From: an uncultured Eubacteriales bacterium
GTDB taxonomy: Bacteria; Bacillota_A; Clostridia; Lachnospirales; Lachnospiraceae
Reading direction: 5' to 3'
Assembly: GCA_900321365.1 (NCBI GenBank)
Contig: ONVT01000131.1
Coordinates: 1 to 18,714 of the forward strand
Length of the DNA: 18,714 nt
The translations under genes were made by a program, and so were the position numbers. This document shows, piece by piece, positions 7,682 through 14,720 of this stretch. Under the pieces are notes generated by a model, which was given only the letters and a program-made list of their open reading frames with translations, did no database searches and was not told where the DNA came from. How positions within the stretch are numbered: position 1 is the first letter of the stretch; every line of letters begins with the position of its first letter.

Positions 7682-8080
7682 TCAGGAGCTGCTCTCTTCC
7701 GTCTGCGCCTTGTCCATGACGACGCTGTTCACACGGACATTCACCTCAGCAACATTCAGTCCGGTCATCGTCTCAATCGCGGTCGCGACACGATCCTGAA
7801 TCTTCTCGCTCGTCTCGGGGATGTTGTATCCGTAACGGATGTTTACCTTCAGCCAGGCATGAACCTCACCCTCCTCGACTGTCAGGCGGATGCTTTTCCC
7901 GAGTCCCTTGATACCAAGCTTTCCGATCACTTCCCTGGTCGCGTTTCCCGAGAGGGACGCGACTCCCTTGACATCGGCGGCCGCAAGGCCGGCAATGATC
8001 GCGACCACGTCATCGGGGATCCTTACCTCTCCGATCTCTCCGGTCTTGATCGTGTTCACATGTGTTGTCTCACCAGCCAT
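7682..8080 (-). CDS. Asp23/Gls24 family envelope-stress protein
   Basis: A 132-residue member of the Asp23/Gls24 (DUF322) family. It shows the typical pattern GEIGEVRIPDDVVAIIAGLAAADVKGVASLSG (about residues 14-45), then a beta-rich core VHAWLKVNIRYGYNIPETSEKIQDRVATAIETMTGLNVAEVNVRVNSV (about 73-120). Proteins of this family are cytoplasmic and cluster at the membrane in some Firmicutes, with roles in envelope homeostasis. Position ahead of nusB matches the YqhY-type member found near accBC/nusB in Firmicutes. A good ribosome site (GGAGGT) and a predicted promoter lie directly upstream, so it probably opens the transcription unit that runs to argR. Confidence 0.92.
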   Translation of the reverse strand: MAGETTHVNTIKTGEIGEVRIPDDVVAIIAGLAAADVKGVASLSGNATREVIGKLGIKGLGKSIRLTVEEGEVHAWLKVNIRYGYNIPETSEKIQDRVATAIETMTGLNVAEVNVRVNSVVMDKAQTEESSS

Positions 8081-8124
8081 ACTGAATTACCTCCGCGTTT
8101 CACATCTTTTTCTCTGTTAATAAG

Positions 8125-8153
8125 ATTCTATCCCAAACCAGCTGAAAAAACAA
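8125..8153 (-). promoter_or_regulatory. Probable sigma-A promoter for the asp23-nusB-xseA unit
   Basis: On the minus strand TTGTTT (8148-8153) and TAGAAT (8125-8130) are separated by exactly 17 bp. The -10 matches consensus at five of six bases, the -35 only at TTG. It lies about 45 bp upstream of the asp23 start, after the prfC terminator, where a promoter is expected. Confidence 0.5.
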
Positions 8154-8172
8154 GATGAGCAGATCCTCACTT
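8145..8172 (-). terminator. Rho-independent terminator overlapping the end of prfC
   Basis: On the minus strand AAG-TGAG and CTCA-CTT pair (8166-8172 with 8152-8159, one bulged base) around a six-base loop, and are followed by G and six Ts (8145-8150). The stem covers the prfC stop codon. It marks a boundary between the prfC unit and the asp23 unit. The T tract also forms part of the -35 region of the next promoter. Confidence 0.5.
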
Positions 8173-9813
8173 CGCAAACTCCTGCAGGATCAGGCCGGGA
8201 TTTCGCTCCTCGACCATGCCCACTGACCAGCTGTTGACGAACAGAAGGAGCGGGCGCATCTTCAGATCCTGGATACGCTTCATGTCAGAGGTTCCCCGGA
8301 TATTCGTGATATCCACTTCATCCGGATTCGCGATCCACCGGATGTATTCATAGGGGAGCTCGTCCATCCGGATCTGAACATTGTATTCATTCTCAAGCCG
8401 GTATCTCAGGACATCGAACTGAAGGATTCCGACTACGCCGACAATGGTCTCCTCCATGCTCCCGTTCGGCTCCTCGAATATCTGGATCGCGCCTTCCTGG
8501 GCGATCTGCTGCATTCCCTTTACGAACTGTTTTCGCTTCATGGTGTCCAGAGGACGGATTCTGGAAAAATGCTCCGGCGCGAAGGTCGGGATTCCCTCAT
8601 AGGCGAACCTGTGCCCCGGAGTACATACGGTATCCCCGATGGAAAACACGCCCGGGTCAAATACGCCGATGATGTCCCCGGCATAAGCCTCGGAGACGAC
8701 ATGCCGCTGCTCTGCCATCATCTGCTGGGGCTGGCTGAGACGCATTTTCCTCGATCCCTGTACATGATAGACTTCTTTCTCCGCTTCGAATTTACCAGAA
8801 CAGATCCGCATGAACGCTATCCTGTCACGGTGCATCTTGTTCATGTTTGCCTGAATCTTGAAGACAAACGCGGAGAACGGTTCGCTGACCGGATCAATCA
8901 CACCGCTGTCAGACGTGCGCGCAAGCGGAGTCGAGGTCATCTCCAGGAAGTAATTCAGGAAGGTCTCCACACCGAAATTCGTGAGCGCGGATCCGAAAAA
9001 GACCGGCGACAGCTGGCCCGCAGACACCTTTTCCTGGTCAAATTCCGCCGAGGCGCCATCCAGAAGCTCTATCTCCGATAGAAGATTCTCCTTTTCCTCC
9101 TCACCGATGTAGGAATCAAGCGCGGGATCATCGACCGGTATAACCGTTGCGGTTCCTTCCTTCGTTCCCTTCTGTGTATCCTGATAGGTGATGACATGGC
9201 CAAGACGTCTGTCATAGATGCCTCTGAACGCCTTTCCGGATCCGATCGGCCAGTTCATCGGACAGGTTGCGATTCCCAGCTCTTTTTCGATATCATCCAG
9301 AAGATCAAAGGTGTCATTCGCGTCGCGGTCCATCTTGTTGATGAAGGTAAAGATCGGGATGTGGCGCATCACGCACACCTTGAACAGCTTGCGGGTCTGT
9401 GCCTCCACGCCCTTCGAAGCGTCAATCACCATCACGGCGGAGTCCGCGGCCATCAGTGTCCGGTATGTATCCTCAGAGAAATCCTGATGCCCCGGCGTGT
9501 CCAGGATGTTGATGCAGCATCCGCCGTAGTTGAACTGAAGCACAGAGCTCGTGACAGAGATTCCTCTCTCCTTCTCGATCTCCATCCAGTCGGAAACCGC
9601 GTGCCTCGCCGTCGCCTTGCCCTTCACGGAACCGGCCAGATTGATGGCTCCTCCGTAGAGCAGGAACTTCTCGGTCAACGTCGTCTTTCCCGCATCCGGA
9701 TGTGAGATGATCGCAAAGGTTCTTCTCTTTTCGATTTCCTGTCGTAAGTCTCCCAAACCCAATTCTCCTTCTGCTTCTTTATCCTCAGGATCTGTTTCAG
9801 AATAACTGTTCAT
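8167..9813 (-). CDS. prfC: Peptide chain release factor 3 (RF3)
   Basis: A 548-residue translational GTPase that recycles RF1/RF2 from the ribosome after termination. GTP motifs are intact: P-loop HPDAGKTT (38-45), switch region RGISVTSS (83-90), DTPGHQDF (105-112) and NKMD (159-162). The downstream domains carry RF3-type sequence such as GVVGILQFDVLRYRLENEYNVQ near residue 460. A roughly 25-residue acidic stretch (TDPEDKEAEGELGLGD) precedes the usual family start at LRQEIEKRRTFAIISHPD, so the N-terminus is somewhat longer than many homologues; no better start was evident. It follows the ACT-protein gene by 29 bp, probably the last gene of the trmD-side unit. Confidence 0.96.
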   Translation of the reverse strand: MNSYSETDPEDKEAEGELGLGDLRQEIEKRRTFAIISHPDAGKTTLTEKFLLYGGAINLAGSVKGKATARHAVSDWMEIEKERGISVTSSVLQFNYGGCCINILDTPGHQDFSEDTYRTLMAADSAVMVIDASKGVEAQTRKLFKVCVMRHIPIFTFINKMDRDANDTFDLLDDIEKELGIATCPMNWPIGSGKAFRGIYDRRLGHVITYQDTQKGTKEGTATVIPVDDPALDSYIGEEEKENLLSEIELLDGASAEFDQEKVSAGQLSPVFFGSALTNFGVETFLNYFLEMTSTPLARTSDSGVIDPVSEPFSAFVFKIQANMNKMHRDRIAFMRICSGKFEAEKEVYHVQGSRKMRLSQPQQMMAEQRHVVSEAYAGDIIGVFDPGVFSIGDTVCTPGHRFAYEGIPTFAPEHFSRIRPLDTMKRKQFVKGMQQIAQEGAIQIFEEPNGSMEETIVGVVGILQFDVLRYRLENEYNVQIRMDELPYEYIRWIANPDEVDITNIRGTSDMKRIQDLKMRPLLLFVNSWSVGMVEERNPGLILQEFAK

Positions 9814-9842
9814 TCAGCCTGTCTGCTTTCCGGTCTGCTCTG

Positions 9843-10247
9843 TTATACTATATGATAGCCCCTGTTTTTCAGGCTGTCCTCCACTTCCCAGATGTCCTCT
9901 GTATAGAAGACCATGATCGGAAGCCCTGAATCCCTGTTGAAGGACAGATAGATATAGTGCACGTTGATATTCATGTCCAGAAGCGTTTTCAGGAGACTGT
10001 GGAGATTACCGACCTTGTCCTCAACCTCAACGCCGATGACATTCTTTACGGAACAAAGGTAACCGCAATCCTGCAGGGATTCCATCCCCGTCTTCGGATC
10101 GGATACCACCATACGGGTCACGCCGTATTCCGCCCCGTCGTCCGTCATAGAACCAAGAATGTTAATGTCGTGCTCGAGGAGAATCCTGGTAATATGCTCC
10201 AGGGTTCCCTTCTTGTTTTCCGCGTAGACACTCAGCTGTTTCAGCAT
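9843..10247 (-). CDS. Tandem ACT-domain protein
   Basis: A 134-residue protein made of two ACT-like domains. The first is LKQLSVYAENKKGTLEHITRILLEHDINILGSMTDD (about 2-37), and the second starts at VIGVEVEDKVGNLHSLLKTLLDMNINVHYIYLSF (about 71-104). ACT domains bind amino acids or similar ligands; no catalytic domain is attached, so it is probably a small sensor or regulator. The start has GAGGAAGG ahead of it, starting right after the trmD stop (18 bp gap). Similar stand-alone double-ACT proteins occur in clostridia, often annotated only as amino-acid-binding. The ligand is unknown. Confidence 0.88.
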   Translation of the reverse strand: MLKQLSVYAENKKGTLEHITRILLEHDINILGSMTDDGAEYGVTRMVVSDPKTGMESLQDCGYLCSVKNVIGVEVEDKVGNLHSLLKTLLDMNINVHYIYLSFNRDSGLPIMVFYTEDIWEVEDSLKNRGYHIV

Positions 10248-10265
10248 ATGATTTATTCCTTCCTC

Positions 10266-11054
10266 TCAGATCCTGCCACAGATATCCTGCGGATAAAACT
10301 CCTCCAGTCCCTGTGACGCGACAAACTTCCTGTCCTTCTTGTCAAACACGGCATTCCGGCACAGATCAGGCCTGCGCTGCGCGGTCCTGATCAATGACTG
10401 CTCTCTCCTCCATCGGTCGACCGCGCCGTGGTCTCCCGACAGAAGAATCGCGGGAACCTTCTTTCCGTGCCATTCCTCCGGCCGCGAATACTGAGGGTAT
10501 TCCAGAAGCCCGTCTCCCATGAAGCTCTCGGTCTGCGCGGAATCGTCGTTGCTGAGAACTCCGTCCACAAGTCTGGAAATCGCGTCCATACAGACCAGCG
10601 CGGCAAGCTCGCCGCCGGTCAGGACATAATCCCCGATGGAAATCTCATCCGTCACGATCTCGTCCAGCACTCTCTGGTCGATCCCCTCATAGTGCCCGCA
10701 CAGAAAGATCAGATCCTCTTCCCCGGCCAGCTCCCTGGCCATCTTCTGGTCAAATGTCCTCCCCGCGGGGGACATGAAGAGCACGCGGATATCTTTCCTT
10801 CCGGATTCCCCTGCCCGTATTTCCTTCTTCACAGCCTCGCAGGCGCGAAAAACCGGTTCCGCCTGCATGATCATGCCGGCGCCCCCGCCATAGGAGTAGT
10901 CGTCGACCCTGCCCTTACGCTTTTCCTCTGCGAAATCACGGATGTTCACTGCGTTCAGGGTCAGGATCCCCTTTGAAGCCGCGCGTCCCGTGATGCTTGT
11001 GTGGAAAGCGGCCTCGATCATTTCCGGAAACAACGTAAGAACATGGTAATTCAA
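10266..11054 (-). CDS. trmD: tRNA (guanine-37-N1)-methyltransferase
   Basis: A 262-residue SPOUT methyltransferase that makes m1G37 in tRNAs with G36G37, preventing +1 frameshifts. The N-terminus MNYHVLTLFPEMI, YGGGAGMIMQAEP at about 55-67, knot segments LCGHYEGIDQRV (118-129) and SIGDYVLTGGE (139-149), and LSGDHGAVDRWRREQSL at about 205-221 are all diagnostic. Length is slightly above the E. coli protein and normal for Firmicutes. No strong ribosome site is close to the ATG; AGGAAGG lies 20 bases off. In most genomes trmD directly follows rimM, but here a membrane enzyme separates them, and rplS does not follow. Confidence 0.97.
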   Translation of the reverse strand: MNYHVLTLFPEMIEAAFHTSITGRAASKGILTLNAVNIRDFAEEKRKGRVDDYSYGGGAGMIMQAEPVFRACEAVKKEIRAGESGRKDIRVLFMSPAGRTFDQKMARELAGEEDLIFLCGHYEGIDQRVLDEIVTDEISIGDYVLTGGELAALVCMDAISRLVDGVLSNDDSAQTESFMGDGLLEYPQYSRPEEWHGKKVPAILLSGDHGAVDRWRREQSLIRTAQRRPDLCRNAVFDKKDRKFVASQGLEEFYPQDICGRI

Positions 11055-11103
11055 AATCCGGATCCCTTCCTGTCACAAACTGTCTCTCAACTGCTATACG
11101 CGT

Positions 11104-11139
11104 GTTTTCTGACTGGCACACTGAGTATTCTGACTGGCA
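11104..11139 (-). repeat. Two 15-bp direct repeats in the transferase-trmD gap
   Basis: Copies at 11104-11118 and 11125-11139 match at 14 of 15 positions with a 21-bp period, inside the 131-bp gap upstream of trmD. Their core TTCTGACTGGCA resembles the core TTTTCTGACCG read on the opposite strand in the asp23-nusB gap, and both gaps also contain an ACAAACTG-like word. No gene or promoter was recognised in this gap. Confidence 0.5.
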
Positions 11140-11185
11140 GCACCCAAAGCATGATAACAATTCTTCTAAGCAGCACAGCGGCTCC

Positions 11186-13180
11186 TTAATCCTTCAGCGG
11201 ACGGCCGTTGGCACCGCATTCATACCACTCACAGTTGCCGCCGCCCTCATCATATTTCAGGTGATAAAAATGTAGATCCAGCACATTGCTCCTCGCCCCG
11301 TCCACCATGCAGGTGGGCTGGAGTTTCACGATCCCCTCATACGCCTGGCCGACCGGAAGATCCCATTGCGCCCTCCAGACTCCGTCCTCGATCTCCTCGG
11401 CGCTGATCCACTCGATGTAATCACTTCCGGCACTGGTATGGTATCCATACATCTTCATACAGCAGCGGAAGCCGTCCACCTTATCGCTGGACACATTGCG
11501 GATCGTGAAGGACAGCCTGTGGTTCTCCTCATCATAAGGATCATAGGTGATGTCCGCTGTCAGCGGCTCAACGCTGGACTGACTGTTCATCCACTCCGAA
11601 GACTTCGAAAGCTCCCTGTCGATTTCATCTCTTCCGTAGATCTCTGTCAGCGTATCCTGGCCGGAGAACAGATCTACGCCCAGTCCCAGCTGTCCGCCTT
11701 CTATCCGGACGCCCATTGCGGACAGTGTCGTGGGAAAATGATCCACCGTGGAGTATTCCCGCCACTCGTCCCTCTCAGGCTCCTTCGCGGAATTCAGGTA
11801 TACGGTATAAACCTTCCGGACATAGTCAGGAGCAGCGCTGTCACAGAAGGAAGCCATCGTCGGATGGTCGCCGGTCACAACAATCGTTGTGTTCTCATAC
11901 CAGTCCTGATTCCTGCACCAGTCAAGAAATGCGCTGACCTGGCGGTCAGAACACACAATCGCGTTTGCGTAAGAGCTGTCATATGTGTCGTCGCACAGCC
12001 GGCAGGTATATCCGTCCGGATAATGCGTGTCAACCGTCAGCATTGTCAGGTTGAAGGGCCTGTCTGATTGAGAAAGCTCCGTCAGACGCTTCTTCGCGAA
12101 ATCAAAAAGCTTCTCATCCTCGAATCCCCAGAACACCTTATAGCCGGCGGGAAGCTCCCCGTCCTCCTGATAATGGATGTAATCGTAGAATTCGTAATCA
12201 CCGTGTGTGGAGAAATACAGCCTTCTTCCGCCGAACGTCGCGTCGGAGCCGATCAGGAGGTCATTTTCATAACCCTGTTCCTTCAGAATATCCCCAAGGG
12301 CGGTAATATTCGGAAAAAAGGAGTCCTGCGTACTCATGAAATTCGTGTCGACACCGTCCGACTCAATCGGAATCTTCAGAGGAAGCCCGCTGGTGGCGGC
12401 GAACATCCCGCCCATCGTCCATGTCGTGTACTTCCATGAGGAAGCCCCGTTCAGCGTTTCACCGTCAGGCCCGTCAAAGTCGATTACGTCATCCTCCTTC
12501 GCCAGGCGGGTCAGATTCGGGATGTAATTCTCCTCAAAGATCCCCCCGTTCCCAGTATCGGAATAGGACACCTCCATGGACTCCAGATAGAGAAAGAGCA
12601 GATTCCGCTTTTTCTCCGGAAACGCAAGCTCCACATTGGAAGGATCTACGTAATTGTCCTCGATCCAGGTGGATGTCTGGCCGGAGCTCTGAAGGTAATC
12701 GCTCACACCTAACTTCGTCCATAACTGTATATAACAAATTACACAGAACAGGACAGACGCAGCTGTGGCAGCCGGAAGGAACCATTTTCTGAGCATCCTC
12801 CTCAGGCCGGAGATTCCGTCAGGCTGTCCGTTTCTTCTGACCGTAAGAATCCAGGCATCACGACTTTCAGAGCGTTTATTGATTCCTCTCTGCTGCCAGA
12901 GCACACCGGAATCAAGAAGAATCTGTATGGTGATTATCACAAACAGGACTGCAAGAGCCGGAATCATGGAAAACCGAAAGATACTCCAGTAAAAACCGGA
13001 ATCAGTTCCCTCGACCGGGCTCTTCAGCGTGAAGAGAATCTCGTCCAGACTCAGGCTGGCCTGCGTCATGATCCACTGTGCAATCCTGCCGAGGGCAAGG
13101 GAAAGGGTAAGGATGACACACAGGAGAATCCTGAGGATCCTTCCGCCTCTCACACTCTTTTCCTGCTTCGTACTATTCAT
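11186..13180 (-). CDS. OpgB/LtaS-type membrane phosphoglycerol transferase
   Basis: A 664-residue membrane enzyme of the sulfatase-fold phosphoglycerol transferase family. Three likely membrane helices occur at about 16-38, 69-92 and 133-153, then an extracytoplasmic catalytic domain. Key segments are LLFLYLESMEVSY (195-207, metal-binding glutamate 200), SWKYTTWTMGGMFAATSGLPL (248-268; one threonine, 252, 253 or 255, should be the nucleophile), VDTHYPDG (383-390) and TGDHP (436-440, metal-binding D438/H439). These resemble E. coli OpgB (MdoB) more than S. aureus LtaS. A beta-rich tail (about 540-664) is extra. It probably moves glycerophosphate to a cell-surface glycan or lipid; the acceptor is unknown. 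The weak ribosome site (AGGCGG, 15 bases off) and position between rimM and trmD suggest insertion into the operon. Confidence 0.88.
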   Translation of the reverse strand: MNSTKQEKSVRGGRILRILLCVILTLSLALGRIAQWIMTQASLSLDEILFTLKSPVEGTDSGFYWSIFRFSMIPALAVLFVIITIQILLDSGVLWQQRGINKRSESRDAWILTVRRNGQPDGISGLRRMLRKWFLPAATAASVLFCVICYIQLWTKLGVSDYLQSSGQTSTWIEDNYVDPSNVELAFPEKKRNLLFLYLESMEVSYSDTGNGGIFEENYIPNLTRLAKEDDVIDFDGPDGETLNGASSWKYTTWTMGGMFAATSGLPLKIPIESDGVDTNFMSTQDSFFPNITALGDILKEQGYENDLLIGSDATFGGRRLYFSTHGDYEFYDYIHYQEDGELPAGYKVFWGFEDEKLFDFAKKRLTELSQSDRPFNLTMLTVDTHYPDGYTCRLCDDTYDSSYANAIVCSDRQVSAFLDWCRNQDWYENTTIVVTGDHPTMASFCDSAAPDYVRKVYTVYLNSAKEPERDEWREYSTVDHFPTTLSAMGVRIEGGQLGLGVDLFSGQDTLTEIYGRDEIDRELSKSSEWMNSQSSVEPLTADITYDPYDEENHRLSFTIRNVSSDKVDGFRCCMKMYGYHTSAGSDYIEWISAEEIEDGVWRAQWDLPVGQAYEGIVKLQPTCMVDGARSNVLDLHFYHLKYDEGGGNCEWYECGANGRPLKD

Positions 13181-13305
13181 GATCTTTACGAATTTCCGCC
13201 TGCCTTCTTTTCTATCTTCATCCTGTTCTGACTATCTCTGTAAGTCCTGAGTTTGGGTCTTTTCTTAAAATGGGTCGCCCGCGACGAAGTTCAAAATCCC
13301 CGGGG

Positions 13306-13821
13306 TCAGTCTTCAAGACCAGGGAGTAAATGAACTCTCATGATCCCTTCTTCGGGATTGATCTCCAGAATCACTTCCTTCGTTGCGGGAAGGAGGAGCT
13401 CCGACTTCGGGCTGTCTTTTTTCGATATGATATAGACATCGTTCGCGCCGGTCTCCATAACATCTTTCACGGTTCCGAGTTCACGTCCGTCGTCCGTCAC
13501 AGTCTTCAGTCCGATCACATCGCAGATGAAGTATTCATTCTCCCCCAGAGGAATTGCGTCCTCCCGCGAGACAAGAAGATCCTTCTTCACAAGTCTCTCC
13601 ACGTCTTCGATCCTGTCCAGATCACAGAACTTGACGATCACAAGGTTCTTGAAATAGCGCACTCTCTCAACCCTGAGGCACTCTTTCCCAAATCGTCCGT
13701 CAATATATACCCTGTCAAGATCATCATACCTCCTGACGTCTTCCGTGGTGGGATAGACCTTGACCTCTCCTTTGAGGGCATGAGTGGATATAATACTTCC
13801 GATTTTCAGGTATTCTTCCAT
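13306..13821 (-). CDS. rimM: 16S rRNA processing protein RimM
   Basis: A 171-residue assembly factor that binds S19 and helps mature the 3' domain of the 30S subunit. The N-terminal domain begins YLKIGSIISTHALKGEVKVYPTTED (about 4-28), the family hallmark. The C-terminal PRC-barrel domain shows YFICDVIGLKTVTDDGRELGTVKDVMETGANDVYII (about 97-132) and ends ILEINPEEGIMRVHLLPGL. Length is normal. The ribosome site is weak. It is preceded by a 161-bp gap with a long hairpin and followed by a 125-bp gap with nothing recognisable except a GTCGC/GCGAC palindrome. Confidence 0.96.
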   Translation of the reverse strand: MEEYLKIGSIISTHALKGEVKVYPTTEDVRRYDDLDRVYIDGRFGKECLRVERVRYFKNLVIVKFCDLDRIEDVERLVKKDLLVSREDAIPLGENEYFICDVIGLKTVTDDGRELGTVKDVMETGANDVYIISKKDSPKSELLLPATKEVILEINPEEGIMRVHLLPGLED

Positions 13822-13931
13822 AATTCTTTTCTATTGATACCGATCATCAGATCCCGGCTCAATTTCTGATATGTCGATCAGGCCTTGTGTTCCATGAACT
13901 CAGGATTTAGTCGTATACTACCGTCATACTA

Positions 13932-13969
13932 AGACCCGCCATACCGGAAGATCCGGCACCAGCGGGCCT
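13932..13969 (-). other. Long hairpin between khpA and rimM
   Basis: In the transcript an 8-bp outer stem (AGGCCCGC with GCGGGTCT, one wobble) encloses a small internal loop and a CCGGA/TCCGG stem with a three-base loop. It begins 14 bases after the khpA stop. The following bases are not a proper T tract, so a processing or partial-termination role is more likely than full termination. The rest of the gap to rimM shows no promoter I can support. Confidence 0.5.
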
Positions 13970-13982
13970 ATGGTCATCAAGT

Positions 13983-14213
13983 TTATTCAACAATGTCGAT
14001 GATCACTTTCTTGTCGTCCCTGGAAGCAGCGGCTTTCACCACGGAACGAATCGCCTTTGCTATCCTTCCCTGCTTACCAATGACCTTGCCCATATCGGAA
14101 GGGGCAACCTGCAGTTCGATCAGAATCGATCTCCCGCTTGCTTTCTGAGTGACTACAACTTCATCAGGGTGTTCGACAAGAGCTTTTGCAATGGTTTCCA
14201 CTAACTCTCTCAT
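13983..14213 (-). CDS. khpA: KH-domain RNA-binding protein KhpA
   Basis: A 76-residue single-KH-domain protein. The GxxG loop lies in VIGKQGRIAKAIRSVV (about 44-59), and MRELVETIAKALVEHPDEVVV is the typical start. KhpA, with KhpB/Jag, acts as an RNA chaperone affecting cell division and envelope genes in Firmicutes. The frame is open to 14237, overlapping rpsP, but the ATG at 14213 has an ideal GGGAGA ribosome site four bases upstream, leaves a 13-bp gap after rpsP and gives the usual length, so I chose it. The rpsP-khpA-rimM order is standard. Confidence 0.94.
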   Translation of the reverse strand: MRELVETIAKALVEHPDEVVVTQKASGRSILIELQVAPSDMGKVIGKQGRIAKAIRSVVKAAASRDDKKVIIDIVE

Positions 14214-14226
14214 TCGATCTCCCTTA

Positions 14227-14472
14227 TTATTTTTCAATGCCAGCCAGCTTCAGAAGCTTCGCGACGACAGCGGTCGGCTGCGCTCCATTGGCAAGCCACT
14301 TCTTTGCCTCTTCCTCATCAATACGGAATACACTCGGATCCTGGTTCGGATCATAGGTTCCCAGCTCGGCGATGCAGCGCCCGTCACGCGGAGATCTGGA
14401 ATCCGCGACGACGATGCGGTAAAAAGGTGCTTTCTTCTTTCCTGTTCTTCTGAGTCTCATCTTTACAGCCAT
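14227..14472 (-). CDS. rpsP: 30S ribosomal protein S16
   Basis: An 81-residue ribosomal protein of the small-subunit body. The start [32 protein letters not shown] is unmistakable, followed by the conserved [10 protein letters not shown] and a lysine/alanine-rich C-terminus with [18 protein letters not shown] strong ribosome site AGGAGGAAC precedes the ATG. It is preceded by a 248-bp gap after ffh that contains several possible hairpins, so its expression may be tuned by its leader. Confidence 0.98.
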   Translation of the reverse strand: MAVKMRLRRTGKKKAPFYRIVVADSRSPRDGRCIAELGTYDPNQDPSVFRIDEEEAKKWLANGAQPTAVVAKLLKLAGIEK

Positions 14473-14720
14473 TGCTCTTGTTCCTCCTGATTATTACTTG
14501 GCTTAGATTTTTTTGCAATTCAGCACATGTATTATGGTACCTGGATTTGTACATCCTTCCATGATAGATTCCCCGCATCTTTGTGCCGGAGCGTGGTGCT
14601 GAATCAATTCATTATCATGAACTGTCCCGTATGGGGCAGATTCATTCCTGGTATGGATTTTGAAGCAGGATTACAACAGAGTTTACTCTCGTAATCTTTA
14701 TTCAGCCAGCCCTGAAGGGT
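14473..14720 (-). other. 248-bp structured leader between ffh and rpsP
   Basis: No gene is evident. On the transcript strand a strong hairpin (14669-14696) has a GATTAC/GTAATC outer stem and an AGAGT/ACTCT inner stem. A second (14619-14643) pairs GAA-CTG-CCC with GGG-CAG-TTC, with one mismatch and one bulge. Weaker GATTC/GAATC symmetry follows nearer rpsP. None has a T tract, so they look like leader or processing structures. A TTGCAA/TAATAA pair next to the ribosome site is too close to rpsP to be a normal promoter. Confidence 0.4.

Noticed and set aside
13241..13910. 13-bp imperfect inverted repeat flanking rimM (13241-13253 and 13898-13910)
   Set aside because: A 12 of 13 match is expected many times by chance in a window of this size, and there is no other sign of a mobile element.
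14214..14237. Upstream start for khpA
   Set aside because: The ATG at 14213 has a much better ribosome site and gives the family's normal length without overlapping rpsP.
14494..14518. TTGCAA/TAATAA promoter-like pair before rpsP
   Set aside because: The -10 is only two bases from the ribosome site, so the transcript would begin within or after it.
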